Source of the DNA: an uncultured Lachnospiraceae bacterium
Lineage (GTDB): Bacteria; Bacillota; Clostridia; Lachnospirales; Lachnospiraceae
DNA: 38,620 nucleotides
NCBI GenBank assembly: GCA_947178125.1
Contig: CAMWXB010000039.1
Coordinates: 1 to 38,620, forward strand
Reading direction: 5' to 3'
The position numbers and the translations under genes were made by a program. Of the stretch, positions 24,825-32,140 are shown piece after piece. Numbering within the stretch: the stretch's first letter is position 1; each line of letters begins with the position of its first letter. The notes under the pieces are model-generated. The model was not told the origin of the DNA. It worked only from the letters and a program-made list of their open reading frames with translations, and made no database searches.

Positions 24825-24973
24825 GTGAGAAGAACTTCTAAAAGACTCGCAGCAAGGGCATGCCTAAGTTTCACCTGAAGGTGAAATATCAAGAAGTTCT
24901 ACGATTTGCCGAAGGCAAATCTTTTCTCACAAGGCGAACAAGTTCGCCTCAAAGAATGCCCCCAAAACGGGCA
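24825..24973 (+). other. Highly structured intergenic/leader RNA element
   Basis: This stretch packs six stems. P1 is GTGAGA (24825-24830) with TCTCAC (24925-24930). P2 is a perfect 9-bp pair, AGAACTTCT (24831-24839) with AGAAGTTCT (24892-24900). P3 is TTTCACC/GGTGAAA (24869-24886), inside P2. P4 is GATTTGCC/GGCAAATC (24903-24921). P5 is AGGCGAA/TTCGCCT (24932-24949). P6 is TGCCC/GGGCA (24957-24973). P1 encloses P2 and P4 as a three-way junction. GGGCATGCC at 24856-24864, inside P2, could pair with either arm of P6. No U tract follows. I do not recognise it as a known riboswitch. Confidence 0.6.
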
Positions 24974-25025
24974 CTCTTCCCGGAATGATCACAATAGATC
25001 TTTTCTAAGAATGAGCAGGTAGATT

Positions 25026-25029
25026 GGAG
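25026..25029 (+). promoter_or_regulatory. Ribosome binding site deciding the start at 25037
   Basis: GGAG lies seven bases before ATG 25037 but only one base before ATG 25031, so the second ATG is preferred. Confidence 0.65.
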
Positions 25030-25036
25030 TATGACG

Positions 25037-26371
25037 ATGAAGCGGACGGCACATATCATTAAAAGCATTTTGGAAGATTCCATCGCAGGGGAAATGGGGA
25101 TTGAAGCGGGCGATGCGCTTCTTGCGATAAACGGGCAGAATATTACGGATATTTTTGACTATCAGTATCTGATTCAGGATGAATATATTGAAGTGCTGAT
25201 CCGTAAACCGGACGGCGAAGAATGGCTGTTGGAAATCGATAAGGACTATGAGGAGGATTTGGGCATAGAATTTGAGAACGGCCTGATGGACGATTACCGT
25301 TCCTGTCGTAATAAATGTATTTTCTGTTTTATAGACCAAATGCCGAAAGGAATGCGGGAAACGCTGTATTTTAAAGATGATGATTCAAGACTTTCTTTTT
25401 TACAGGGAAATTATGTGACGCTGACCAATATGTCCGATGAGGATATCGAAAGGGTCATCCGCTATCATCTATCGCCCATTAACATTTCTTTTCAGACGAC
25501 GAACCCGGAACTTCGCTGCAAGATGCTCCATAACCGGTTCGCCGGGGAAGCGCTCGCGCAGGTGAAGAAGCTCTATGATGCGGGTATTGCCATGAACGGG
25601 CAGATCGTTCTCTGTAAAGGTGTCAATGACGGTGCCGAACTGGAACGGAGTATTTCCGACCTGACGGCTTATCTGCCGCATTTGGAGAGCGTTTCGGTAG
25701 TGCCGGTCGGCCTGTCCAGGTTCCGTGACGGCCTGTATCCGTTAGAGCCTTTTGAAAAAGAAGATGCGGTGCAGGTGCTGAACTGTATCCATAAATGGCA
25801 GGAAGAACTCTTTCCAAAGTACGGACTGCATTTTGTACATGCTTCCGATGAGTGGTATATTTTGGCGGAACAGGAACTGCCGGAGGAGGAACGTTATGAC
25901 GGCTACCTGCAGTTGGAAAACGGTGTCGGTATGCTGCGGCTTCTGATAAATGAATTTGAGGAAGCTATGGAAGAACTGCCGTCAGAAAGTGAACTTCCGG
26001 GAAAGAGTGAAGAATTGTCCCTTGTAACGGGAAAACTGGCCTATCCATATATCAAACAGATGGCCGAACGTATGATGCAGCGTTTTGACAGGCTTTTGAT
26101 ACATGTCTATGATATCACGAACTGTTTTTTCGGGGAACGGATTACCGTATCGGGACTTTTAACGGGACAGGATATTATCGGGCAGCTGCGCGGCAAAAAA
26201 CTCGGGGAACGCATCCTGCTGCCACAGAATGTTCTGCGAAGCGGTGAGGATTATTTTTTGGATGATATTACGGTCGCAGAGATGGAAAAGGCTTTACAAG
26301 TGAAGGTAGATATTGTAAAATCAAGCGGACGCGAGTTTGTTAATACGATTTTAGGATTGAATGAGGAATGA
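25037..26371 (+). CDS. PDZ - radical SAM - DUF512 protein
   Basis: This 444-residue protein of unknown reaction belongs to a widespread clostridial family. The N-terminus is PDZ-like (residues 1-65, [20 protein letters not shown]). Next comes a radical-SAM-type cysteine motif, CRNKCIFC (C-x3-C-x2-C), then [19 protein letters not shown] and a barrel-like region. A DUF512 domain (about 205-420) ends it. The motif predicts a 4Fe-4S cluster and S-adenosylmethionine use. It is the first gene of a run with der, plsY and gpsA, an order conserved in Clostridia. The spacing to der is four bases. A long structured leader precedes it. Confidence 0.92.
   Translation: MKRTAHIIKSILEDSIAGEMGIEAGDALLAINGQNITDIFDYQYLIQDEYIEVLIRKPDGEEWLLEIDKDYEEDLGIEFENGLMDDYRSCRNKCIFCFIDQMPKGMRETLYFKDDDSRLSFLQGNYVTLTNMSDEDIERVIRYHLSPINISFQTTNPELRCKMLHNRFAGEALAQVKKLYDAGIAMNGQIVLCKGVNDGAELERSISDLTAYLPHLESVSVVPVGLSRFRDGLYPLEPFEKEDAVQVLNCIHKWQEELFPKYGLHFVHASDEWYILAEQELPEEERYDGYLQLENGVGMLRLLINEFEEAMEELPSESELPGKSEELSLVTGKLAYPYIKQMAERMMQRFDRLLIHVYDITNCFFGERITVSGLLTGQDIIGQLRGKKLGERILLPQNVLRSGEDYFLDDITVAEMEKALQVKVDIVKSSGREFVNTILGLNEE
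26363..26368 (+). promoter_or_regulatory. Ribosome binding site deciding the der start
   Basis: GAGGAA lies seven bases before ATG 26376. An upstream in-frame ATG at 26361 overlaps this site and is unlikely to be used. Confidence 0.7.
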
Positions 26372-26375
26372 AAAA

Positions 26376-27716
26376 ATGGGAAAGAAAAAATCCAGACCGG
26401 TCGTGGCGGTAGTGGGCAGGCCCAATGTGGGGAAATCCACGCTGTTCAACGCGTTGGCAGGAGATAATATATCAATTGTAAAAGATACGCCGGGTATTAC
26501 GCGCGACAGGATTTATGCCGATGTCACATGGCTCGATATGAATTTTACCTTAATAGATACGGGCGGTATTGAACCGGAGAGCAAAGACATTATTCTGAGT
26601 CAGATGCGTGAGCAGGCGCAGATTGCAATCGACACCGCGGACGTTATTATTTTTATGGTGGATGTCAAACAGGGCCTTGTGGATACGGATTCCAAAGTGG
26701 CGGATATGCTGCGCCGCAGCGGTAAGCCCATCGTGCTTGCCGTCAATAAAGTGGACAGTTACCAGAAATACATGATGGATGTATATGAGTTCTATAATCT
26801 CGGCATCGGGGAGCCGTTTGCTATTTCTTCTGCCAATAAGCAGGGGATTGGCGATCTGCTGGATGAAGTTTCTTCTCATTTCGATAAGGGGAAGGCGCAG
26901 GAAGAGGATGAGGATGAGCGGACGCGGATTGCCATCGTCGGGAAGCCCAATGTGGGAAAATCTTCCATCATCAATAAGCTGATTGGGGAAAACCGGCTCA
27001 TTGTATCCGATATCGCGGGTACGACGCGGGATGCGGTCGATACGGAAGTCACTTATCATGGAAAAGAATATGTATTTATCGATACGGCCGGTCTGCGGCG
27101 GAAAAATAAGATTAAAGAGGAACTGGAGCGGTATATGATCATCCGCACTGTAACGGCTGTGGAGCGGGCGGACATTGTTGTGCTCGTTATCGATGCGGTG
27201 GAAGGCGTAACGGAGCAGGATGCCAAGATAGCGGGGATTGCGCATGACAGAGGGAAGGCGACGATCATTGCGGTCAATAAATGGGATTTGATCGAGAAGG
27301 ACAATAAGACCGTCAACCAGTTCACCCAGAAGATCAGGCAGATTCTTTCCTTTATGCCTTATGCCGAAATTATCTTCATTTCCGCGGAGACGGGGCAGCG
27401 GCTGACGAAACTCTATGAAACGATTGATATCGTGTATGAGAACCATGCGATGCGCGTTGCAACGGGCGTTTTAAATGAAATTCTGGCAGAAGCGGTGGCG
27501 ATGCAACAGCCGCCCTCGGATAAGGGAAAGAGGCTCAGGTTGTATTATATTACGCAGGCAGCGGTCAAACCGCCGACTTTCGTGATTTTTGTGAACGATA
27601 AGGAACTGATGCATTTTTCTTATACGAGATATATCGAGAATCAGATTCGGGAGGCCTTTGGATTCAGAGGAACACCGCTTAAATTTATCATTAGGGAAAG
27701 AAAGGAAAATAAGTAA
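26376..27716 (+). CDS. der: Ribosome-assembly GTPase Der (EngA)
   Basis: This 446-residue protein has two tandem GTPase domains and a KH-like C-terminus, and acts in maturation of the 50S ribosomal subunit. Domain 1: [21 protein letters not shown] and NKVD. Domain 2 (from about residue 180): [25 protein letters not shown] and NKWD. The C-terminal domain (about 350-440) contains [17 protein letters not shown] and [14 protein letters not shown]. The length and all G motifs are normal. plsY starts one base after its stop. Confidence 0.98.
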   Translation: MGKKKSRPVVAVVGRPNVGKSTLFNALAGDNISIVKDTPGITRDRIYADVTWLDMNFTLIDTGGIEPESKDIILSQMREQAQIAIDTADVIIFMVDVKQGLVDTDSKVADMLRRSGKPIVLAVNKVDSYQKYMMDVYEFYNLGIGEPFAISSANKQGIGDLLDEVSSHFDKGKAQEEDEDERTRIAIVGKPNVGKSSIINKLIGENRLIVSDIAGTTRDAVDTEVTYHGKEYVFIDTAGLRRKNKIKEELERYMIIRTVTAVERADIVVLVIDAVEGVTEQDAKIAGIAHDRGKATIIAVNKWDLIEKDNKTVNQFTQKIRQILSFMPYAEIIFISAETGQRLTKLYETIDIVYENHAMRVATGVLNEILAEAVAMQQPPSDKGKRLRLYYITQAAVKPPTFVIFVNDKELMHFSYTRYIENQIREAFGFRGTPLKFIIRERKENK

Positions 27717-27717
27717 A

Positions 27718-28365
27718 GTGGAACGGATAATTTGTTTGGCTATCGGATATGTGTTCGGCCTTTTTCAGACCGCCTATATCTATGGGAAACTGCATGGAAT
27801 AGACATCAGAAATTATGGAAGCGGCAATGCCGGAACGACGAATACCCTGCGGGTACTCGGTACAAAAGCGGGACTGATCGTGCTTTTCGGTGATATTATG
27901 AAATGTATTCTCGTCGTTGTACTTACAGGATTTTTGTACGGCAAGAGCCATCCGGATACCATTTATCTGTTAAAGCTTTATGCGGCTGCCGGGGCGATAC
28001 TAGGGCATAATTTTCCTTTTTACCTTCATTTTAAAGGCGGAAAAGGCATTGCGGCTACGGCGGGGCTGATTCTTTCTTATCATCCTTATTTTATCCCGAT
28101 GGGCGTGATTTTGTTCTTTGGTGCCTTTTTCCTGACGCATTATGTTTCATTGGGTTCCCTGCTCGTTTATGCGGGATTTATGATTGAAATCATTGTGCTC
28201 GGGCAGATGGGGACTTTCGGGCTGAATCAGGCACATTTGATCGAACTTTATATTATTGCGGCGTTTTTAACAGTTATGGCGTATTATAAGCACAGAGAGA
28301 ACATAGCCCGGCTGTTGAAAGGTGAAGAGAGAAAGACTTATCTGACTCATAAAAAAGATTCGTAG
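27718..28365 (+). CDS. plsY: Acyl-phosphate:glycerol-3-phosphate acyltransferase PlsY
   Basis: This 215-residue membrane enzyme transfers acyl groups from acyl-phosphate to glycerol-3-phosphate, the first step of phospholipid synthesis. The three family motifs are present: GSGNAGTTNTLRVLG (about 36-50), GHNFPFYLHFKGGKGIA (about 98-114) and the region after HYVSLGSLL. It has five hydrophobic helices. The start is GTG 27718, one base after the der stop, with AAAGGA 11 bases upstream; the reading frame is open further into der but without a site. It is linked to gpsA, which makes its substrate. Confidence 0.96.
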   Translation: MERIICLAIGYVFGLFQTAYIYGKLHGIDIRNYGSGNAGTTNTLRVLGTKAGLIVLFGDIMKCILVVVLTGFLYGKSHPDTIYLLKLYAAAGAILGHNFPFYLHFKGGKGIAATAGLILSYHPYFIPMGVILFFGAFFLTHYVSLGSLLVYAGFMIEIIVLGQMGTFGLNQAHLIELYIIAAFLTVMAYYKHRENIARLLKGEERKTYLTHKKDS

Positions 28366-28394
28366 ACTAAATAATTGTGAAAGGCGGAAAAGAA

Positions 28395-29408
28395 ATGGCG
28401 GATATCAGTATTATCGGGGCGGGAAGCTGGGGAACGGCACTGGCATTATTACTTTACCGAAACGGACATCATGTGACGGTCTGGTCGATTGTGGAGCAGG
28501 AAATCGAAATGCTTCGGAAAGAGCATGAGCATAAAGAGAAGCTTCCGGGTGTAAAACTGCCGGAGGATATGGTATTTACGACTAATCTGGAAGCGGCGGT
28601 CAAGGGAAAAGATGTGCTGGTGCTGGCGGTACCTTCTCCCTATACGAGGTCTACATCCAAAAATATGGCTCCTTATGTGAAAGAAGGGCAGATTATCGTC
28701 AACGTGGCAAAGGGTATCGAAGAAACGACTTTATTTACCTTATCGGAGATTATTGAAGATGAGATTCCACAGGCGGAAGTAGCGGTTCTTTCCGGGCCTT
28801 CCCATGCGGAAGAGGTTGGTCGGGGCATTCCAACGACGATTGTTGTGGGAGCCAGAAAAAAGGATGTGGCGGAATATCTGCAGAATATCTTCATGAATGA
28901 AGTTTTCCGCGTTTATATCAGTCCTGATGTGCTCGGTATCGAGCTTGGGGCGGCGTTAAAGAATGTTGTTGCACTGGCGGCCGGTATCGCAGACGGTCTC
29001 GGTTACGGTGACAATACGAAGGCGGCGCTGATTACGAGAGGTATAGCGGAAATCGCAAGACTCGGAACCGCTATGGGAGGAAAATGGGAAACTTTCTGCG
29101 GATTGACAGGAATCGGCGATTTGATCGTCACTTGTGCCTCCATGCACTCCCGGAACAGACGCGCGGGTATCCTCATTGGACAGGGTCATACGATGGAAGA
29201 AGCAATGGCGGAGGTCAAGATGGTCGTGGAAGGCGTTTATTCGGCGAAGGCGGCGATGGGACTCGCAGAGAAGTATGATGTACAGCTTCCGATCATCGAG
29301 CAGGTCAATGAAGTGTTGTTTCAGGGGAAATCTGCGGCAGAGGCGGTCGGAAGCCTGATGCTGCGGGATAAGAAGATTGAGAATCCGCTGATTCCGTGGG
29401 AAGCGTAA
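28395..29408 (+). CDS. gpsA: Glycerol-3-phosphate dehydrogenase [NAD(P)+]
   Basis: This 337-residue cytoplasmic enzyme reduces dihydroxyacetone phosphate to glycerol-3-phosphate for phospholipids. The Rossmann motif GAGSWGTALA is at residues 8-17. The catalytic region is GAALKNVVALAAGIADGLGYGDNTKAALITRG, given here as two parts: GAALKNVVALAAGIAD and GDNTKAALITRG. CGLTGIGDLIVTC and HSRNRRAG follow. The start is ATG 28395, after AAAGGCGG; a GTG at 28377 lies upstream but at the site itself. In many spore-forming relatives spoIVA follows gpsA; here it does not. Confidence 0.97.
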   Translation: MADISIIGAGSWGTALALLLYRNGHHVTVWSIVEQEIEMLRKEHEHKEKLPGVKLPEDMVFTTNLEAAVKGKDVLVLAVPSPYTRSTSKNMAPYVKEGQIIVNVAKGIEETTLFTLSEIIEDEIPQAEVAVLSGPSHAEEVGRGIPTTIVVGARKKDVAEYLQNIFMNEVFRVYISPDVLGIELGAALKNVVALAAGIADGLGYGDNTKAALITRGIAEIARLGTAMGGKWETFCGLTGIGDLIVTCASMHSRNRRAGILIGQGHTMEEAMAEVKMVVEGVYSAKAAMGLAEKYDVQLPIIEQVNEVLFQGKSAAEAVGSLMLRDKKIENPLIPWEA

Positions 29409-29435
29409 GAAGAAATCCCAAAGACGTTCCGCCGG

Positions 29436-29465
29436 TCAATTTCAAAAGAAAATTTTGATAATTGA
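29436..29465. other. Inverted repeat after gpsA
   Basis: TCAATT-t-CAAAA and TTTTG-at-AATTGA face each other around a short A-rich loop, 27 bases after the gpsA stop. There is no clear T tract. It could mark the operon end, or be an operator for the following gene. Confidence 0.4.
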
Positions 29466-29471
29466 GTAGAC

Positions 29472-29500
29472 TTTGTATCTAAATTGTGATATAGTTATAT
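29472..29500 (+). promoter_or_regulatory. Candidate promoter of the coiled-coil gene
   Basis: TTTGTA (29472-29477), 17 bases, TTATAT (29495-29500), about 50 bases before ATG 29550. An alternative -10 (TATAGT, 29490-29495) overlaps. Confidence 0.35.
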
Positions 29501-29549
29501 CAATGAACATTTAATCAGCAACCAGAGTCACAACAAAGGCGGTGATCAT

Positions 29550-29777
29550 ATGACAGACAGCGAAAAACTTGATTTGTTACTTATGAAGGTAGCAGGACTT
29601 GACGAAAAAGTAACAGGGCTTGATGAAAAAGTAACAAGGCTTGAAAAGGATATGATAGATGTAAAAGACGATTTGAGGCGTTTACATCATGATGATGCTT
29701 TGATACTTGATGAAGTAGAAAGAGTATACGAAATACTTTTAAGTCATATGAACGACACAACAAAGCATACAGCATAA
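29550..29777 (+). CDS. Small coiled-coil protein
   Basis: This 75-residue protein has a credible start (AAGGCGGTGA before ATG 29550). It is highly charged and almost wholly helical, with perfect heptads GLDEKVT-GLDEKVT followed by RLEKDM and VKDDLRRLHHDD. It has no membrane segment or signal peptide, so it is probably a cytoplasmic coiled-coil oligomer. Its place between the gpsA operon and a two-component system, with its own likely promoter and terminator, says little about its role. The function is unknown. Confidence 0.7.
   Translation: MTDSEKLDLLLMKVAGLDEKVTGLDEKVTRLEKDMIDVKDDLRRLHHDDALILDEVERVYEILLSHMNDTTKHTA
29595..29636 (+). repeat. Tandem 21-base repeat encoding a heptad
   Basis: Two 21-base units (29595-29615 and 29616-29636) each encode GLDEKVT. 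They differ by third-position changes, so this is an older in-frame duplication that can lengthen the coiled coil. Confidence 0.75.
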
Positions 29778-29851
29778 TAAGATGAATTAATCTATCATCA
29801 GCATCGTTTATGCAGCGCATAAGTTAGAGGAAAATCAGAAATAGAACCGAT

Positions 29852-29875
29852 GGGGCATCGTTTGGGTGCCCTTTT
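29852..29875 (+). terminator. Probable terminator before the two-component genes
   Basis: GGGCA (29853-29857) pairs with TGCCC (29867-29871) around a 9-base loop, directly followed by TTTT. The stem is short, so strength is doubtful. Confidence 0.45.
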
Positions 29876-29919
29876 GTCGATGGCAGATATTAAGTGTCTA
29901 TAGGAAGGATAGCGGGAAG

Positions 29920-30621
29920 ATGAAAGCTCTATTGGTGGATGATGATGTGCAATATTGTGAAATTTTTCTGGATTGCCTGAAAAGAATTTCCGGCGAGCTG
30001 GAGCTGGAGGTGTCCTGCGAGGTCAGCCATGATGTCGGCTGGGTTTTGAAGAACTGGCCCGGCTATGATGTCTATTTTCTGGATATTGAGATGGAAGGGC
30101 TGAACGGCATCGAACTGGCGGAGGAAATCAGAAGGAAAAGCGTATCCGGTGAAATTTTCTTTGTCAGCTTCCATGAGAATTATGTCTTTGATGCGTTCGG
30201 TTTAAAAGCGGGCGGATTTATCCGAAAAAAGGAATTGCAAAGTGATTTGCAGAAAGCGCTGCTATCAGCCATGAAACGTGAAATGAAAGCCCAGTTCATT
30301 GTGAAAATCCGAATGGATAACGGAGAGGCTTTGAGCGTTAAGCCGGCGGAACTTCTCTATTGTCAGAGCGAAGAGCATTATGTACGGTTCTTATGGCAGG
30401 ATGAAAAAAGCGGGTTGTACCGCGTAAAGTTGAACGTGGTGGAGAAGGCACTGAAAGAATATTATTTTCTAAGGGTACATGAAAGATATTTGATTAACCG
30501 GAAGTATATCAGAACTTTGCAGGCGGATAAATTGTATATGATGAACGGCCGTGAAATTCCGATCAGCCGCTCCTATAAGAAGAAAGTGCAGATGATACTT
30601 CTTGATTTGAAAGAACGATAA
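29920..30621 (+). CDS. LytTR-family response regulator (AgrA-like)
   Basis: This 233-residue protein has a receiver domain (1-120) with acidic residues D7-D8-D9 and phospho-acceptor D55 (VYFLDIEMEG). A LytTR DNA-binding domain (about 135-230) contains ELLYCQSEEHYVRF, FLRVHERYLINRKYI and GREIPISRSYKKKV. It should activate or repress genes after phosphorylation by the kinase encoded next. The start is ATG 29920 with AGGAAGGA ten bases upstream; the frame is open further upstream into the terminator region, which is not credible. The kinase start is 13 bases after its stop. Confidence 0.92.
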   Translation: MKALLVDDDVQYCEIFLDCLKRISGELELEVSCEVSHDVGWVLKNWPGYDVYFLDIEMEGLNGIELAEEIRRKSVSGEIFFVSFHENYVFDAFGLKAGGFIRKKELQSDLQKALLSAMKREMKAQFIVKIRMDNGEALSVKPAELLYCQSEEHYVRFLWQDEKSGLYRVKLNVVEKALKEYYFLRVHERYLINRKYIRTLQADKLYMMNGREIPISRSYKKKVQMILLDLKER

Positions 30622-30634
30622 GGAAATTTGTATC

Positions 30635-31933
30635 ATGGCGGAAATAGCAGCAAATCTGTTTGAATCTATCCTATTTGTTATTTTTCTGACAATCTTTTTA
30701 AAACCGAAGCAGGGAAAAAGAGCGTTTTTCTGTCAGGCGTTTGTGGCGTCCGTTTTATTATTCCTGAATATTACCTGTTCAGACTATTTCGGTACTTATA
30801 GCGTTTATACCATTTTGGTTGATTTCCTGGTCACGCTATTGTTTTGGAAATGGAGTCTAAACGGGTCTTTTCCGCAGTTTTTTATGGGATTTGCATTATA
30901 TTGGTTTGGTCTCGATTTCAGCGTTTTCATTATGCTTTATATTTTTTCTCAGTTTAGCATAGAAGTGGTTGGAGCATCCACCTCTGTAAATGCCCCATAC
31001 AGGATCGTTTGTCTTATTTTTTCCCGAATTCTGATACTGCTTTATACTGTGATCGTATTATATAACCGAAAGAAGTTCAGATATTACCATAATCAGATTT
31101 TTTTAATTTGCTATGTGCTCATTCCGGTAGCGGCGCTGAGTATTCTGGCGATACTGGTTCGGACCATGATCGATTTATATTACATCGAGCCGGAAACGGC
31201 CAGTAAGATTATTTATATTGCAATATGTACATGTGCCATGTTCGTGCTGATTCTCTTTTTATCGGTCAGCGTATCGAGAAAGCAGGAAAAAGAGCGGGAA
31301 GTACAGCGGCTGAATGATATGATAGAGATACAGAAGCAGTCGCTGGAAAATTATGTTTCTGGGGAAAGGGCGCTGTACAGACAGCGGCATGAGCTGGAAC
31401 ATAAGTTTTACTCGATACAATATTTACTGGAACAGGACCGGATTTCGGAAGGTATGGAAATCTTTCGCGAAACGATCGACGGGCTGTGCGGAAATGCTAA
31501 GAATATGACGATTTCCGGTAATATTATCGATACGGTCATCAGCAATAAGGAAAAGAAGTATGATTCGAGCCGGATTAACGTTGAAAAAGAGATTGCGGTC
31601 AGCGGTGAAGAAAAACTTGATCTGGTGGATTTGTGCATTCTGGTCGGAAATCTGGTCGAAAATGCTATGGAAGCGGCCGGTCAGAGTGAGGCTAAAAAAG
31701 TCAGGATTGAGATAAAAGAGCCGTATGGATGTTTGTGTATTTTTGTCAGCAACAGTTTTTCCGGTGCGGACAGCGATGTAAAGAATCTGCGGTCGATGAA
31801 AAAGGAGATTCAAAAGCACGGGTTCGGCATACAGAGCGTGAAAGAGATTGTCAACAGATATCAGGGGGAGTTTGAGACTTTCTATGAAGGTGAATGGTTC
31901 TATGCACGGGTGATTATCTATTACCAAACTTGA
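30635..31933 (+). CDS. GHKL-family sensor histidine kinase (AgrC-like)
   Basis: This 432-residue protein has about six hydrophobic helices in residues 1-215. A coiled-coil dimer region follows, then the phospho-acceptor box RHELEHKF (His 252). A GHKL ATPase domain has the N box GNLVENAMEAA and HGFGIQSVKEI. In known relatives (AgrC, ComD) such kinases sense secreted peptides; no agrB, agrD or processing gene lies in the window. It pairs with the LytTR regulator just upstream. A direct repeat begins at its stop codon. Confidence 0.92.
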   Translation: MAEIAANLFESILFVIFLTIFLKPKQGKRAFFCQAFVASVLLFLNITCSDYFGTYSVYTILVDFLVTLLFWKWSLNGSFPQFFMGFALYWFGLDFSVFIMLYIFSQFSIEVVGASTSVNAPYRIVCLIFSRILILLYTVIVLYNRKKFRYYHNQIFLICYVLIPVAALSILAILVRTMIDLYYIEPETASKIIYIAICTCAMFVLILFLSVSVSRKQEKEREVQRLNDMIEIQKQSLENYVSGERALYRQRHELEHKFYSIQYLLEQDRISEGMEIFRETIDGLCGNAKNMTISGNIIDTVISNKEKKYDSSRINVEKEIAVSGEEKLDLVDLCILVGNLVENAMEAAGQSEAKKVRIEIKEPYGCLCIFVSNSFSGADSDVKNLRSMKKEIQKHGFGIQSVKEIVNRYQGEFETFYEGEWFYARVIIYYQT

Positions 31934-31957
31934 CAAAAAAATGTTAAATTTGACAAA
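31930..31957 (+). repeat. TTGACAAA direct repeats, 20-base period
   Basis: TTGACAAA is found at 31930-31937 and 31950-31957, exactly 20 bases apart, about two DNA turns. The first contains the kinase stop codon. The arrangement suits an operator for a dimeric regulator, or one copy may be a -35 box, but no good -10 is placed correctly. Confidence 0.5.
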
Positions 31958-32039
31958 GGAATTCATCTTATCCGTAAAGAGATATATAGTGGATACAGGC
32001 GGGTAGGGTAATTGAATGATAAAAAATACAGAAGGAATT

Positions 32040-32077
32040 GGGGACTGCCCGCGAAAGAGGGTGCGTCCCTTTTTCTT
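32040..32077 (+). terminator. Terminator after the two-component operon
   Basis: GGGAC (32041-32045) pairs with GTCCC (32065-32069), with further internal pairing, and runs into TTTTTCTTTT (to 32077). Its place shows that the long open frame starting at 32012 is not used from its first codon. Confidence 0.65.
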
Positions 32078-32140
32078 TTGCTGATTGTGAATTTTCTTAC
32101 TGTGAACGATTATGATGTCGAAATAGGAGTAAAGGAAACT

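Noticed and set aside
24841-25020. CRISPR array or insertion-sequence ends in the prs/radical-SAM spacer
   Set aside because: The repeats are inverted stems of different sequence, without equal-length direct repeats, spacers or a transposase.
31941-32006. A 21-codon open frame (MLNLTKEFIL...) after the AgrC-like gene as a signal peptide precursor
   Set aside because: No ribosome binding site, no AgrD-like cysteine or charged tail, and it lies over the direct repeat. A second 22-codon frame at 32026 runs through the terminator.
32012-32140. Extension of the YARHG gene start to 32012
   Set aside because: This part contains a terminator hairpin with a T tract. ATG 32141 has a ribosome site and a signal peptide right after it.
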